The notes: generated by a model not told the origin, from the letters alone. DNA of 22,006 nt from CAOJBM01 sp051872535 (GCA_051872535.1 JBJEDY010000005.1:1-22006), one strand, 5' to 3'; shown: positions 15,326 through 21,929, counted from the stretch's first letter. Made by a program: numbers and translations.

Positions 15326-16438
15326 ATGAATAATAGAATATCATCAGGATGTTGTATAGATATTGATAGATTAATAGCATTAGCTAGAGTAACTGGTCCA
15401 ACAGGTCCGACTGGTCCTGCCGGTGGTCCAACAGGTCCAACAGGTGCCACAGGTCCAACAGGTGCAACAGGTCCAACAGGAGCAACAGGTCCACAAGGTG
15501 CTATAGGTCTAATAGGTCCAACAGGTGCAACAGGTCCAACAGGTGCAACGGGAGCAACAGGCCCAATAGGACCAACAGGAGCAACAGGTGCAACAGGTGC
15601 AACAGGTCCAACAGGTGCAACAGGTGCAACAGGTGCAACAGGCCCAACAGGACCAACAGGAGCAACAGGTCCAACAGGAGATGTAGGAGCTACAGGTACT
15701 GCAGATACTATAACTATCAGAAATACTACAACTGGTGATCCTGGAACTGCAGCTAGTGTAACTGATATTAGTGGAAGCCCAAATCATGTTTTAGATTTTG
15801 TAATTCCTAGAGGGTTTGATGGCGAAGATGGAGCCACAGGTCCAACAGGAGCCACAGGTCCAACAGGTGCAACAGGTCCAACAGGCCCAACAGGACCAAC
15901 AGGAGCCACAGGAGCAACAGGAGCCACAGGTCCAACAGGACCTACTGGTCGATGTGAATGTAAATGTAAATCAACTGGTCAGCTTGTTTTAAATGGTGGA
16001 ATGGAGAATATAAGTAATAATAAGCCAGCAAATTGGATTTTTACCAATCCTAATGGAGTTACTTCTGTTACTAGTCAAGGAAGAGTTCACTCAGGTGCTT
16101 GGGCAGTAAATATAGAAAATACATCAGCTATTCAACAAACTATTCCTGTCACAAATGGTGGATGTTTTTATCTTCTTTCTTTCTTTGCTAAAGGAGAAGG
16201 AAGTCAAGTTGGTTTAACAGCAACAGTTGTATTCGAAACTACAACTGGTCCCGTAAATGGTGGAACAATTAATATAAGACAACAAGATATTACAAATTCA
16301 AACAGAGATTTTTCTTTTTATCAAATTGTTACTTCAGCATCTCCAGCAAATGTAACAGGAATTACAATTAAATTTTTAGTAAGTGCTGATGGAAGTCAGT
16401 CATTAGATATAGATGATGTATCATTAATTGTATTATAA
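15326..16438 (+). CDS. Collagen-like surface protein (BclA-type) with C-terminal NTTRR-F1-like domain
   Basis: The 370-residue protein has a short N-terminus with CC (C9, C10) and no classical signal peptide, as for many BclA-like exosporium proteins. A first Gly-X-Y block spans about residues 24-124, mostly GPT and GAT, with a one-residue slip at GPAGGPT (31-37). A linker (125-162) reads TITIRNTTTGDPGTAASVTD then VLDFVIPRG, a pattern common in Bacillota collagen-like proteins. A second Gly-X-Y block (163-208) ends at a CECKC cluster (C210, C212, C214). Residues 218-370 form a beta jelly-roll-like domain (LVLNGGMEN, HSGAWAVNI, QQTIPV, DIDDVSL) like NTTRR-F1 or carbohydrate-binding modules. 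Threonine-rich repeats are typical glycosylation sites, and a glycosyltransferase gene follows. ATG 15326 has GGGAG upstream. Spore-surface versus cell-surface location is undecided. Confidence 0.92.
   Translation: MNNRISSGCCIDIDRLIALARVTGPTGPTGPAGGPTGPTGATGPTGATGPTGATGPQGAIGLIGPTGATGPTGATGATGPIGPTGATGATGATGPTGATGATGATGPTGPTGATGPTGDVGATGTADTITIRNTTTGDPGTAASVTDISGSPNHVLDFVIPRGFDGEDGATGPTGATGPTGATGPTGPTGPTGATGATGATGPTGPTGRCECKCKSTGQLVLNGGMENISNNKPANWIFTNPNGVTSVTSQGRVHSGAWAVNIENTSAIQQTIPVTNGGCFYLLSFFAKGEGSQVGLTATVVFETTTGPVNGGTINIRQQDITNSNRDFSFYQIVTSASPANVTGITIKFLVSADGSQSLDIDDVSLIVL
15392..15700 (+). repeat. Nine-base repeat array, collagen block 1
   Basis: Tandem degenerate units of GGTCCAACA and GGTGCAACA (and GGAGCAACA) encoding GPT and GAT triplets. 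The near identity of many units suggests the array can change length by slippage or recombination. Confidence 0.85.
15832..15951 (+). repeat. Nine-base repeat array, collagen block 2
   Basis: A second set of the same GGTCCAACA/GGAGCCACA-type units, about 13 triplets, separated from the first array by a unique linker. Confidence 0.85.
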
Positions 16439-16625
16439 ATATATAATTTTAAATAGTAATTTCTTTATTAGCCGAAAAAGCAAGAAACAATAATTACAAT
16501 TCAGATAAATTAGATGAATAATGTTGAACATGACTCTACTAAAAGCAATAATAGAACTTGTCGATCTTATGCTATTTCAAAAAAATAGTATATAATATCG
16601 AAAGAGTGTGTCAAACTAGTTGCTT
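16439..16625. other. Non-coding or degenerate stretch after the collagen gene
   Basis: Only short open frames are visible, such as 24 codons from ATG 16514 and 24 from ATG 16521 in another frame, neither with a good ribosome binding site or recognisable product. TATAAT at 16591-16596 is a candidate -10 for the glycosyltransferase gene. TGTCAAACTAGTTG at 16609-16622 loosely resembles the insertion-sequence end found at 20390. The region could hold decayed mobile or coding DNA, but this is unproven. Confidence 0.35.
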
Positions 16626-16628
16626 AAT

Positions 16629-16651
16629 AAAAGGAGAATTATCTCCTTTTT
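16629..16651 (+). terminator. Terminator-like hairpin before the glycosyltransferase gene
   Basis: Perfect 9-bp stem AAAAGGAGA/TCTCCTTTT (16629-16637 with 16642-16650), loop ATTA, short T tract. It lies just before the AGAGGTG ribosome binding site of the next gene and after a TATAAT. It could end the collagen transcript, attenuate the glycosyltransferase gene, or both. Confidence 0.6.
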
Positions 16652-16665
16652 AAATATAAAAAGAG

Positions 16666-17751
16666 GTGATATTTATCAGAAAATATAAAATATGTGTCTA
16701 TGCAATTTGTAAAAATGAAGAGAAATTTGTTGATAGATGGGTAGATTCAATGCAAGAAGCCGATGCTATTTATGTACTAGATACTGGTTCAACTGATAAT
16801 ACAATAAAAAAATTAAAAAAGAGAAATGTAATTGTTAAAAAAAAGATAATCAAACCTTGGAGATTTGATGTAGCAAGAAATGAATCTTTAAAGTTAGTGC
16901 CTGAGGATACAGATATTTGTGTTTGCACTGATTTAGATGAAGTTTTTGAACCAGGATGGCGAGAGAAATTAGAAAATAGTTGGGAAGATAATACTACAAG
17001 AAGTCGTTTTGTTTATAATTGGAGTTTAAAAGATGGTGTACCTCAAGTTAGTTTTTATTATGAAAAAACTCATACTCGTCACAACTACAAATGGATTAAT
17101 CCTGTTCATGAAATATTAAAATATGAAAAAGAAAACGAAAATATCATAACAATCGATGAAATAGTTTTAAATCATTATCCAGATAATACTAAATCTCGTA
17201 GTAGCTATTTACCATTATTAGAGTTATCAGTTAAAGAGGATCCTAATAATGATCGTAATATGCATTATTTAGGAAGAGAGTATATGTATTATAAACGTTA
17301 TAACGAAGCAATTGATACTTTAATAAAACATTTACAATTACCATCAGCAACTTGGAAAGATGAAAGAAGTGCATCAATGCGTTTTATTTCTCGTTGTTAT
17401 AATGCTTTAGGTCGAAAAGATGAAGCTTTATTATGGATAGATAAAGCAATAGTAGAAGCACCACATTTAAGAGATCCATTAATGGAAAAAGCATTATTAA
17501 TGTATCAAGAAAGAAATTATGAAAAAGTAATTGAATTAATAAATAAAGCTTTAGAAATAAAAATTAATGAACGTTACTATATCAATGAAGTTTTTACTTT
17601 CGATCATACAGCCTACGATTTATTAAGTATTGCATATTATTATACAAATAATATACCATTATCTTTATTCTATAGTGAAAAAGCTTTAAAAATGGCGCCA
17701 AAAGATAAAAGGCTTAAAAAGAATAATAGAATTATTAAAGAAACTCTTTAG
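16666..17751 (+). CDS. GT2 glycosyltransferase with C-terminal TPR repeats
   Basis: An N-terminal GT-A domain (about residues 7-180): ICVYAICKNEEKFVDRWVDS, VLDTGSTDNT (38-46) for nucleotide sugar binding, and the metal site CTDLDEVFEPGW with D89 and D91. The second half (about 190-350) has tetratricopeptide-type helical repeats, for example MHYLGREYMYYKRYNEAIDTL and ISRCYNALGRKDEALLWIDKA. This GT2-plus-TPR architecture is frequent beside surface glycoproteins, and the neighbour here is a threonine-rich collagen protein, its likely acceptor by context. The start is uncertain: GTG 16666 lies in the AGAGGTG ribosome binding site, and the codon at ideal spacing (16675) is ATC, where the family would start with M-R-K-Y-K. 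The stop codon overlaps a terminator. Confidence 0.88.
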   Translation: MIFIRKYKICVYAICKNEEKFVDRWVDSMQEADAIYVLDTGSTDNTIKKLKKRNVIVKKKIIKPWRFDVARNESLKLVPEDTDICVCTDLDEVFEPGWREKLENSWEDNTTRSRFVYNWSLKDGVPQVSFYYEKTHTRHNYKWINPVHEILKYEKENENIITIDEIVLNHYPDNTKSRSSYLPLLELSVKEDPNNDRNMHYLGREYMYYKRYNEAIDTLIKHLQLPSATWKDERSASMRFISRCYNALGRKDEALLWIDKAIVEAPHLRDPLMEKALLMYQERNYEKVIELINKALEIKINERYYINEVFTFDHTAYDLLSIAYYYTNNIPLSLFYSEKALKMAPKDKRLKKNNRIIKETL

Positions 17752-17760
17752 TTTCTTTTT
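17737..17760 (+). terminator. Terminator overlapping the glycosyltransferase stop codon
   Basis: Perfect 9-bp stem AAAGAAACT/AGTTTCTTT (17737-17745 with 17750-17758), 4-nt loop, T run to 17760. The TAG stop at 17749-17751 spans loop and stem. Confidence 0.8.
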
Positions 17761-17766
17761 ATATGA

Positions 17767-17775
17767 TGTTACAAT
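17767..17775 (+). promoter_or_regulatory. Extended -10 promoter of the 17796-18751 pair
   Basis: TGTTACAAT just after the terminator. The predicted transcript would start near 17782, on the GGTGG ribosome binding site. Confidence 0.4.
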
Positions 17776-17795
17776 ATGCTTGTGGTGGTTTTTTT

Positions 17796-18293
17796 ATGAA
17801 AAAAGATAAATATAGAAATAGAAAATATATTTTTCAAATTATGGATAACAGAAGTTTTATATGGCAAGATATATTTGCAGCAGTAGATGAAGAGGATATG
17901 TTAGAACAATTAAAAATGGTTTATGAATATTCTGAAGATAATGATCAATATCGTCTTTTAAAAAATAATAATGGATATGAATCGGTTTTAACATTTTTAC
18001 ATGGAAAAGAAGAGATTGAATTTTTTTTAGGAAGAATGCTTAAAATATTATCATCTAAAAATAAAAAAGATAAGTCTTTTCAAGAAGATTTTATTATGAA
18101 TATATGTTACCTTTATTCAGAAAATGATGCAGATAGTAAAATAGATCCACATAATAAAAAGAAATGTCAAAAAAGAAAAATAGATTCAATTGATTGTGAA
18201 ATGTTCAAACTTATCAATGAAGAAACTCAAAATGAAGAAGATAAAATAGTTGAAACTGTTAAAAAATTAACTTTAGGAAGATATGTTGTATAG
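17796..18293 (+). CDS. Small protein of unknown function
   Basis: I do not recognise it. The 165-residue protein is soluble, charged and mostly predicted helical, with an aromatic N-terminus (KYRNRKYIFQIMDNRSFIWQ) and a lysine- and asparagine-rich middle (NKKKCQKRKID, about 128-138). No motif is visible. ATG 17796 is chosen because GGTGG lies 7 nt upstream; the ATG at 17763 would add 11 residues encoded through the promoter and ribosome binding site. It is 5 nt upstream of the exonuclease-like gene and almost certainly co-transcribed with it. Confidence 0.65.
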   Translation: MKKDKYRNRKYIFQIMDNRSFIWQDIFAAVDEEDMLEQLKMVYEYSEDNDQYRLLKNNNGYESVLTFLHGKEEIEFFLGRMLKILSSKNKKDKSFQEDFIMNICYLYSENDADSKIDPHNKKKCQKRKIDSIDCEMFKLINEETQNEEDKIVETVKKLTLGRYVV

Positions 18294-18298
18294 AAAGT

Positions 18299-18751
18299 AT
18301 GAAAAAATACATTATTGTTGAGTTAATTCCTTCTGCAAGAACAAAAGAAAATGGTGATATAGTTCAATTATCAGCATTAAAAATTGATAATTACAATGTT
18401 ATTGATCGTTTTGATTATCGATTAAATGAAGATAAAATTTTTAATTATCAATTGTTAGATATGATTAAATATGATAAAGATAGTTTTACTTATTGTGATT
18501 CCACTGATCAAATTTTACAACTTTTTTCTAATTGGTGCGAAAAACTTCCTTTATATATAATTGATAATGATTATACTAAAAGTTACTTAAGTGATATAAA
18601 AAACAAAAAAGAATCCATAATTAAAAAACTTAATATGAAATATAGTGATAATATCATTGAAGAAATAATTCTAAAATATAATCTTGCTCCAAGTAATTAT
18701 ATAGTTGATTTACTTTTAGAAGCTTTAATATATGAAAGTAATAAAAAATAA
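18299..18751 (+). CDS. Possible degenerate DnaQ-like exonuclease-fold protein
   Basis: The 150-residue protein follows the order of a short DEDD (DnaQ-like) 3'-5' exonuclease. It has an N-terminal strand YIIVEL, where the DxE motif would be (E8 is present, but the first acidic position is I6), then DIVQLSALKID like the usual iiqigAvk strand, and a middle LPLYIIDNDYTKSYL resembling the second motif (D89, D91). A C-terminal YIVDLLLEAL resembles the third motif region (D137). Loss of the first aspartate suggests a catalytically weak or inactive protein; the similarity is by eye and may be wrong. The gene follows the preceding one by 5 nt with only a weak ribosome binding site, suggesting translational coupling. 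Confidence 0.6.
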   Translation: MKKYIIVELIPSARTKENGDIVQLSALKIDNYNVIDRFDYRLNEDKIFNYQLLDMIKYDKDSFTYCDSTDQILQLFSNWCEKLPLYIIDNDYTKSYLSDIKNKKESIIKKLNMKYSDNIIEEIILKYNLAPSNYIVDLLLEALIYESNKK

Positions 18752-18782
18752 GAAGATTAGTTGTTTTCGCTAATCTTCTTTT
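18750..18782. terminator. Bidirectional terminator
   Basis: Perfect 11-bp stem AAGAAGATTAG/CTAATCTTCTT (18750-18760 with 18770-18780), 9-nt loop, flanked by A and T runs. It ends the 17796-18751 pair on the plus strand. The stop codon of the convergent gene is at 18772-18770, in its right arm. Confidence 0.9.
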
Positions 18783-19477
18783 CTTAATTTACGAGTTAAT
18801 AATTTAGGTGTTGTATTTTTTAAATTCTTTTCTTCATTAATGGCATTTAACAATTGTATACAATATTCCTTATATTCTTCATCGATTGCAAATGTACTAG
18901 AAACATGAGTGATAAAGTTTTTTCTTTTAGGATGAAATAATGAAATGTTACGAGGAATAGGATCATAAGAATCATCATACGGATCTTCTACTCCAACGGA
19001 AAAGAATAAATCATTAAATGTTACAGTACTATTATTAATAATATAATTTACAATTTTTGTAATATATTTTCTATTACTTAATAAATCCTCTTCATATAAA
19101 GGCTGTATGTTAATTGTATAATATTCTATTCCTGTCCTATATTGATTTGTTATATGAGGACGATTTTCATCAATATTATAACTAAATTCAATTCTTTGAT
19201 CTGTTTTTTGCAATTCTGTAATAATACTCTTTATATTTTCTTTTCGGTAAATACAGAACATTTTAACAATTCCAGGACCAATAGGGTTAATTCCACCTTC
19301 ATTTCTCATTAATATTTTTGTAACAATATAATTATCTTTACCACCTGGTAATAAGTTCATTAATACTGATACAAAAAAGGCAAAATCAATTGTTGAATAA
19401 TCTAATATTTTATTCAATTTATCTTCATTTTTTATATAATTTTTATCATAGTTTGAAATTTCATCTAATATATTCAT
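18770..19477 (-). CDS. Protein of unknown function, 235 residues
   Basis: I do not recognise the family. It is soluble with no signal peptide, acidic at the N-terminus and basic at the C-terminus (KLLTRKLRKED). The middle has alternating beta-like stretches (YIVTKILMRNE, IGPGIVKMFCIYRKENI, RTGIEYYTINIQPLYEE) and a glycine/proline-rich loop GGINPIGPG. No catalytic motif is evident. The start is set at ATG 19477, 8 nt after AGGAG. The upstream ATG at 19483 is nearly on the ribosome binding site, and 19498 lies before it. It has its own promoter (TTTACT with TATTAT) and ends in the bidirectional terminator. Confidence 0.65.
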   Translation of the reverse strand: MNILDEISNYDKNYIKNEDKLNKILDYSTIDFAFFVSVLMNLLPGGKDNYIVTKILMRNEGGINPIGPGIVKMFCIYRKENIKSIITELQKTDQRIEFSYNIDENRPHITNQYRTGIEYYTINIQPLYEEDLLSNRKYITKIVNYIINNSTVTFNDLFFSVGVEDPYDDSYDPIPRNISLFHPKRKNFITHVSSTFAIDEEYKEYCIQLLNAINEEKNLKNTTPKLLTRKLRKED

Positions 19478-19504
19478 TTCCATTACTCCTAACCACATTT
19501 GATA

Positions 19505-19534
19505 ATAATAACATATCCCTAATGATAAAGTAAA
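19505..19534 (-). promoter_or_regulatory. Promoter of the 18770-19477 gene
   Basis: Minus strand TTTACT (19534-19529), 18-nt spacer, extended -10 TGTTATTAT ending at 19505. The -35 matches the one in front of the divergent aquaporin gene. Confidence 0.5.
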
Positions 19535-19604
19535 TATTAAATTATTACGTTACAAAAAACTATCATTAATTACAAGAATATTTTTAATATTACAAAATGC
19601 TTAA

Positions 19605-19633
19605 TTTACTTCTTTAATTAGTAATGATATAAT
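19605..19633 (+). promoter_or_regulatory. Promoter of the aquaporin gene
   Basis: TTTACT (19605-19610), 17-nt spacer, TATAAT (19628-19633) with a TGA extension. AAGGAGG follows 7 nt after the -10. Confidence 0.6.
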
Positions 19634-19651
19634 TATTTCAAGGAGGATTTA

Positions 19652-20380
19652 ATGATGATAAGAAAATTTTTTGCTGAATTAATTGGAACAATGTTTTTAG
19701 TAATTATTGGTTGTGGAACTGCAGTAGCTCTTACACCATTAGCTGAAAAAGCTGTTATTGATTCAGAAATTTTTACAATAGTACCAATAGCTTTAGCATT
19801 TGGATTAGTTCTAGTAGCTCTTTGCTATACAATAGGACGTATATCAGGTTGCCATGTAAATCCAGTAGTATCTATTGCAATGTTAATTAACGGAAAGATA
19901 TCTGCAATAGATTGTGTTTATTACATTGCTGCTCAATTAATTGGAGCTGTAGCAGGTGCTGAAGTATTAGCTGTTATTTTTGATAGTTATAAATCACTTG
20001 GTACTAACGGGTACGGAGAATTAAGTGCTTTAGGTACTACAATGAATGCGGCATTAATTGTTGAAGTAATTCTTACTTTTATCTTTGTGTTAACGGTTCT
20101 TTGCGTTACATCAAGAAAACAAGAAGAAAGTTCAAATAATGGTATTATCATTGGTTTAGCACTATTCTTAGTTCATATCTTTGGTATTCCATTTACAGGA
20201 ACAAGTGTTAATCCAGCTAGAAGTTTTGGACCTGCCATTTTATGTGGTAGTGAGTTAGTACTTGAACAATTATGGGTATTTATAGTTGGACCAATTGCAG
20301 GTGCTATATTAGCTGCGTTATTCTTCAAATTTGTTATTGAAGAAAAAGAAGCTGAATCAAAGAAAAAGAGTCGCAAATGA
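19652..20380 (+). CDS. MIP-family aquaporin, AqpZ-like
   Basis: A six-helix water channel of 242 residues with two pore half-helices. The second NPA box is canonical: GTSVNPARS, with R190 of the selectivity filter. H175 (LVHIFG) and T184 match the water-specific filter of AqpZ. The first box is HVNPVVS (N70, P71, V72), with V in place of A, and the aromatic filter residue is Y59 where AqpZ has F43. This points to a water channel rather than a glycerol facilitator. The C-terminus is a short basic cytoplasmic tail. A strong AAGGAGG serves ATG 19652 (or 19655). Osmotic control is possible but not shown by the sequence. The stop codon is 10 nt from the insertion-sequence remnant. Confidence 0.93.
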   Translation: MMIRKFFAELIGTMFLVIIGCGTAVALTPLAEKAVIDSEIFTIVPIALAFGLVLVALCYTIGRISGCHVNPVVSIAMLINGKISAIDCVYYIAAQLIGAVAGAEVLAVIFDSYKSLGTNGYGELSALGTTMNAALIVEVILTFIFVLTVLCVTSRKQEESSNNGIIIGLALFLVHIFGIPFTGTSVNPARSFGPAILCGSELVLEQLWVFIVGPIAGAILAALFFKFVIEEKEAESKKKSRK

Positions 20381-20389
20381 TTAAACTGT

Positions 20390-20522
20390 TGAACTAGTCA
20401 ATAAAAAGTAGACAGTTAAAAAGTATTTATTTAAACCCTAATTGAGCTCTATACTCGATTGGGGTTTTGTATTGTAATGCATAGCTTGGTCTATAATTAT
20501 TATGATCAATACTAAATTTTTC
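20390..20522 (-). mobile_element. Truncated IS3-family element, one end
   Basis: On the plus strand an end sequence begins TGAACTAGTCAATAAAAAGT at 20390, in the style of IS3-family terminal repeats. It is followed on the minus strand by the last 30 codons of the transposase. The remainder of the element and its other end are missing; the remnant stops at the folD stop codon. No target-site duplication can be identified. Confidence 0.7.
20427..20519 (-). pseudogene. C-terminal fragment of IS3-family transposase (OrfB)
   Basis: Thirty residues ending KTPIEYRAQLGFK and containing HNNYRPSYALQYKTPIEYR (N-Y-R-P then K-T-P-x-E-Y), the conserved C-terminal tail of IS3/IS150-type DDE transposases. 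The DDE catalytic core upstream is gone, so it is non-functional. The same frame opens against the 3' end of folD. Confidence 0.8.
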
Positions 20523-21356
20523 TTACTTTTTTAATTTACGAGCTATAAGAGCATTAGAAAATAATTCATAAACAGTCATAGGACCTACTCCACCAGGAAC
20601 CGGAGTTATATAACTGCATTTATCTTTTACATTATTAAAATCAACATCTCCATAAATATGATTATTCTCATAATTAATTCCTACATCAATAATTACAGAA
20701 TTTTCTTTTACCATATCATAAGTAACAAGATGCTTCTTACCTACTGCAGATATAATAATATCTGCTTCTTTGGTTTTTTCATTAATGTTTTCTGTTTGTG
20801 AATGACATACTACTATATCTGCATTACGATTTAATAACATTTGCGCAATTGGTTTTCCTACTAATTTACTTCTTCCTAAAATAGTAACTTTTTTATCTTT
20901 AACTGTAATATTGAAATATTCAAGAATATCTATTATTGCTTTAGCTGTGCATGGAACTAATTCTTCTTTACCATTTACTAAGTTATTAATATTAGTATCT
21001 GTTATACCATCAATATCTTTTAATGGTAATATAGCATTTTGAATATTTGTAGTATTTATCCTTTTTGGTAGTGGCATTTGAACAATAATGCCATCTATAT
21101 TATTATCATGATTCAGTGTTTCAATTTCTTTAATTATCATACTTTCTTCACTATCATCTGGAAATTGTTTATGATAAAATAAGCATCCTAGTTCATCGGC
21201 AAATTTCTTTTTTTGATTAATATAAATACTACTTGCTTTATCATTACCAACTTGAATTACAGCTATGCCAAGTGGTTGTTCAAGCTCAGATAATTTTTGC
21301 TTCAATTTTTTCGTTTTAGTATTTCTTATTTCATTTCCATTTATTATAATTGTCAT
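20523..21356 (-). CDS. folD: Bifunctional methylenetetrahydrofolate dehydrogenase/cyclohydrolase
   Basis: Interconverts 5,10-methylene-, methenyl- and 10-formyl-tetrahydrofolate for purine and formyl-Met-tRNA synthesis. Seen: substrate site SIYINQKKKFADELG with Y45 and the cyclohydrolase lysine K49, IDGIIVQMPLP, KDIDGITDTN, the NAD(P) site LGRSKLVGKPIAQMLLN, DIIISAVG, VIIDVGINY and PVPGGVGPMT near the C-terminus. Length of 277 residues is typical. The start at ATG 21356 is used because the purine-rich AGAAGTGAT is just before it; the in-frame ATG 21377 adds MLNRSDI translated from the ribosome binding site. The stop codon abuts an insertion-sequence remnant and no terminator is visible after it, so the original 3' end of the unit may have been lost. 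Confidence 0.95.
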   Translation of the reverse strand: MTIIINGNEIRNTKTKKLKQKLSELEQPLGIAVIQVGNDKASSIYINQKKKFADELGCLFYHKQFPDDSEESMIIKEIETLNHDNNIDGIIVQMPLPKRINTTNIQNAILPLKDIDGITDTNINNLVNGKEELVPCTAKAIIDILEYFNITVKDKKVTILGRSKLVGKPIAQMLLNRNADIVVCHSQTENINEKTKEADIIISAVGKKHLVTYDMVKENSVIIDVGINYENNHIYGDVDFNNVKDKCSYITPVPGGVGPMTVYELFSNALIARKLKK

Positions 21357-21402
21357 AATATCACTTCTGTTCAACATTATAACAAAAAAAGTATTAAAAT
21401 AC

Positions 21403-21430
21403 TTGCATTTTTCTAAAAACCTGATATAAT
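21403..21430 (+). promoter_or_regulatory. Promoter of tRNA-Gly
   Basis: TTGCAT (21403-21408), 16-nt spacer, TATAAT (21425-21430) preceded by TGA. The tRNA starts 19 nt downstream. Confidence 0.7.
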
Positions 21431-21448
21431 TAAATTACTTATACAAAT

Positions 21449-21522
21449 GCGGGTGTAGTTTAATGGTAGAGCTTCAGCCTTCCAAGCTGATAACGTGGGT
21501 TCGATTCCCATCACCCGCTCCA
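21449..21522 (+). tRNA. tRNA-Gly (TCC)
   Basis: A 74-nt cloverleaf: acceptor GCGGGTG/CACCCGC, D-arm with AATGGTA loop, anticodon stem TCAGC/GCTGA with loop CTTCCAA and anticodon TCC at 21481-21483, T-arm GTGGG/CCCAT with TTCGATT loop, discriminator T and an encoded CCA. Confidence 0.97.
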
Positions 21523-21533
21523 TTGAGGTTAAT

Positions 21534-21568
21534 ACTCGCACACTTATATAGTGATTGCGAGTTTTTTT
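21534..21568 (+). terminator. Terminator of tRNA-Gly
   Basis: Stem ACTCGCA/TGCGAGT (21534-21540 with 21556-21562) continuing as CACT/AGTG with a 2-nt bulge, then a T run to 21568. Confidence 0.88.
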
Positions 21569-21635
21569 ATTTATATAAACAGGTTCATAGTATTTGATAT
21601 TATGGGCTTTTTCTTATGTTAGGAGGTGTATTTTA

Positions 21636-21929
21636 TTGAAAACGACCATAGAAAATTTAATATTTCCTTGTGAAATTAAAAATAAACTAAAAATTAAAGG
21701 AAGTTTTGGAAATTTAGACATTAAGTATATTGATGGACATTTAATAAAATTTGACAAGACCAATTTAAGTGTAACAGAACCACATAAGATTATTGCTAGT
21801 AATTCTTCTTCTGTAATAGTTGCTTACTTATATGATAACAACGATAAAATTTATATTCCTAATTCTAATGTGATTATTTCATTAAATCATTTTATTTCCT
21901 TATTAAATGAGATGAATAAGGTAAGATAA
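21636..21929 (+). CDS. Small protein of unknown function with TTG start
   Basis: I do not recognise it. The 97-residue protein is soluble and beta-rich (LIFPCEIKNKLKIKGSFG, LDIKYIDGHLIKF, HKIIASNSSSVIVAYLYD), with a short C-terminal helix ending NEMNKVR; a single cysteine (C12). The start is TTG 21636 because AGGAGGTG (21621-21628), the best ribosome binding site in the window, is 7 nt upstream. Starting further upstream would translate through that site. No terminator is visible, and three tandem 12-bp units follow 14 nt after the stop, so it may be read on into a gene beyond the window. Confidence 0.7.
   Translation: MKTTIENLIFPCEIKNKLKIKGSFGNLDIKYIDGHLIKFDKTNLSVTEPHKIIASNSSSVIVAYLYDNNDKIYIPNSNVIISLNHFISLLNEMNKVR

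Noticed and set aside
15509..15787. Open frame on the minus strand through the collagen repeats, rich in Cys, Trp and Ser
   Set aside because: It is the antisense shadow of the 9-base collagen repeats, with no ribosome binding site.
15392..15951. CRISPR-like array
   Set aside because: The repeats are 9-bp, coding and contiguous without spacers; they encode Gly-X-Y triplets.
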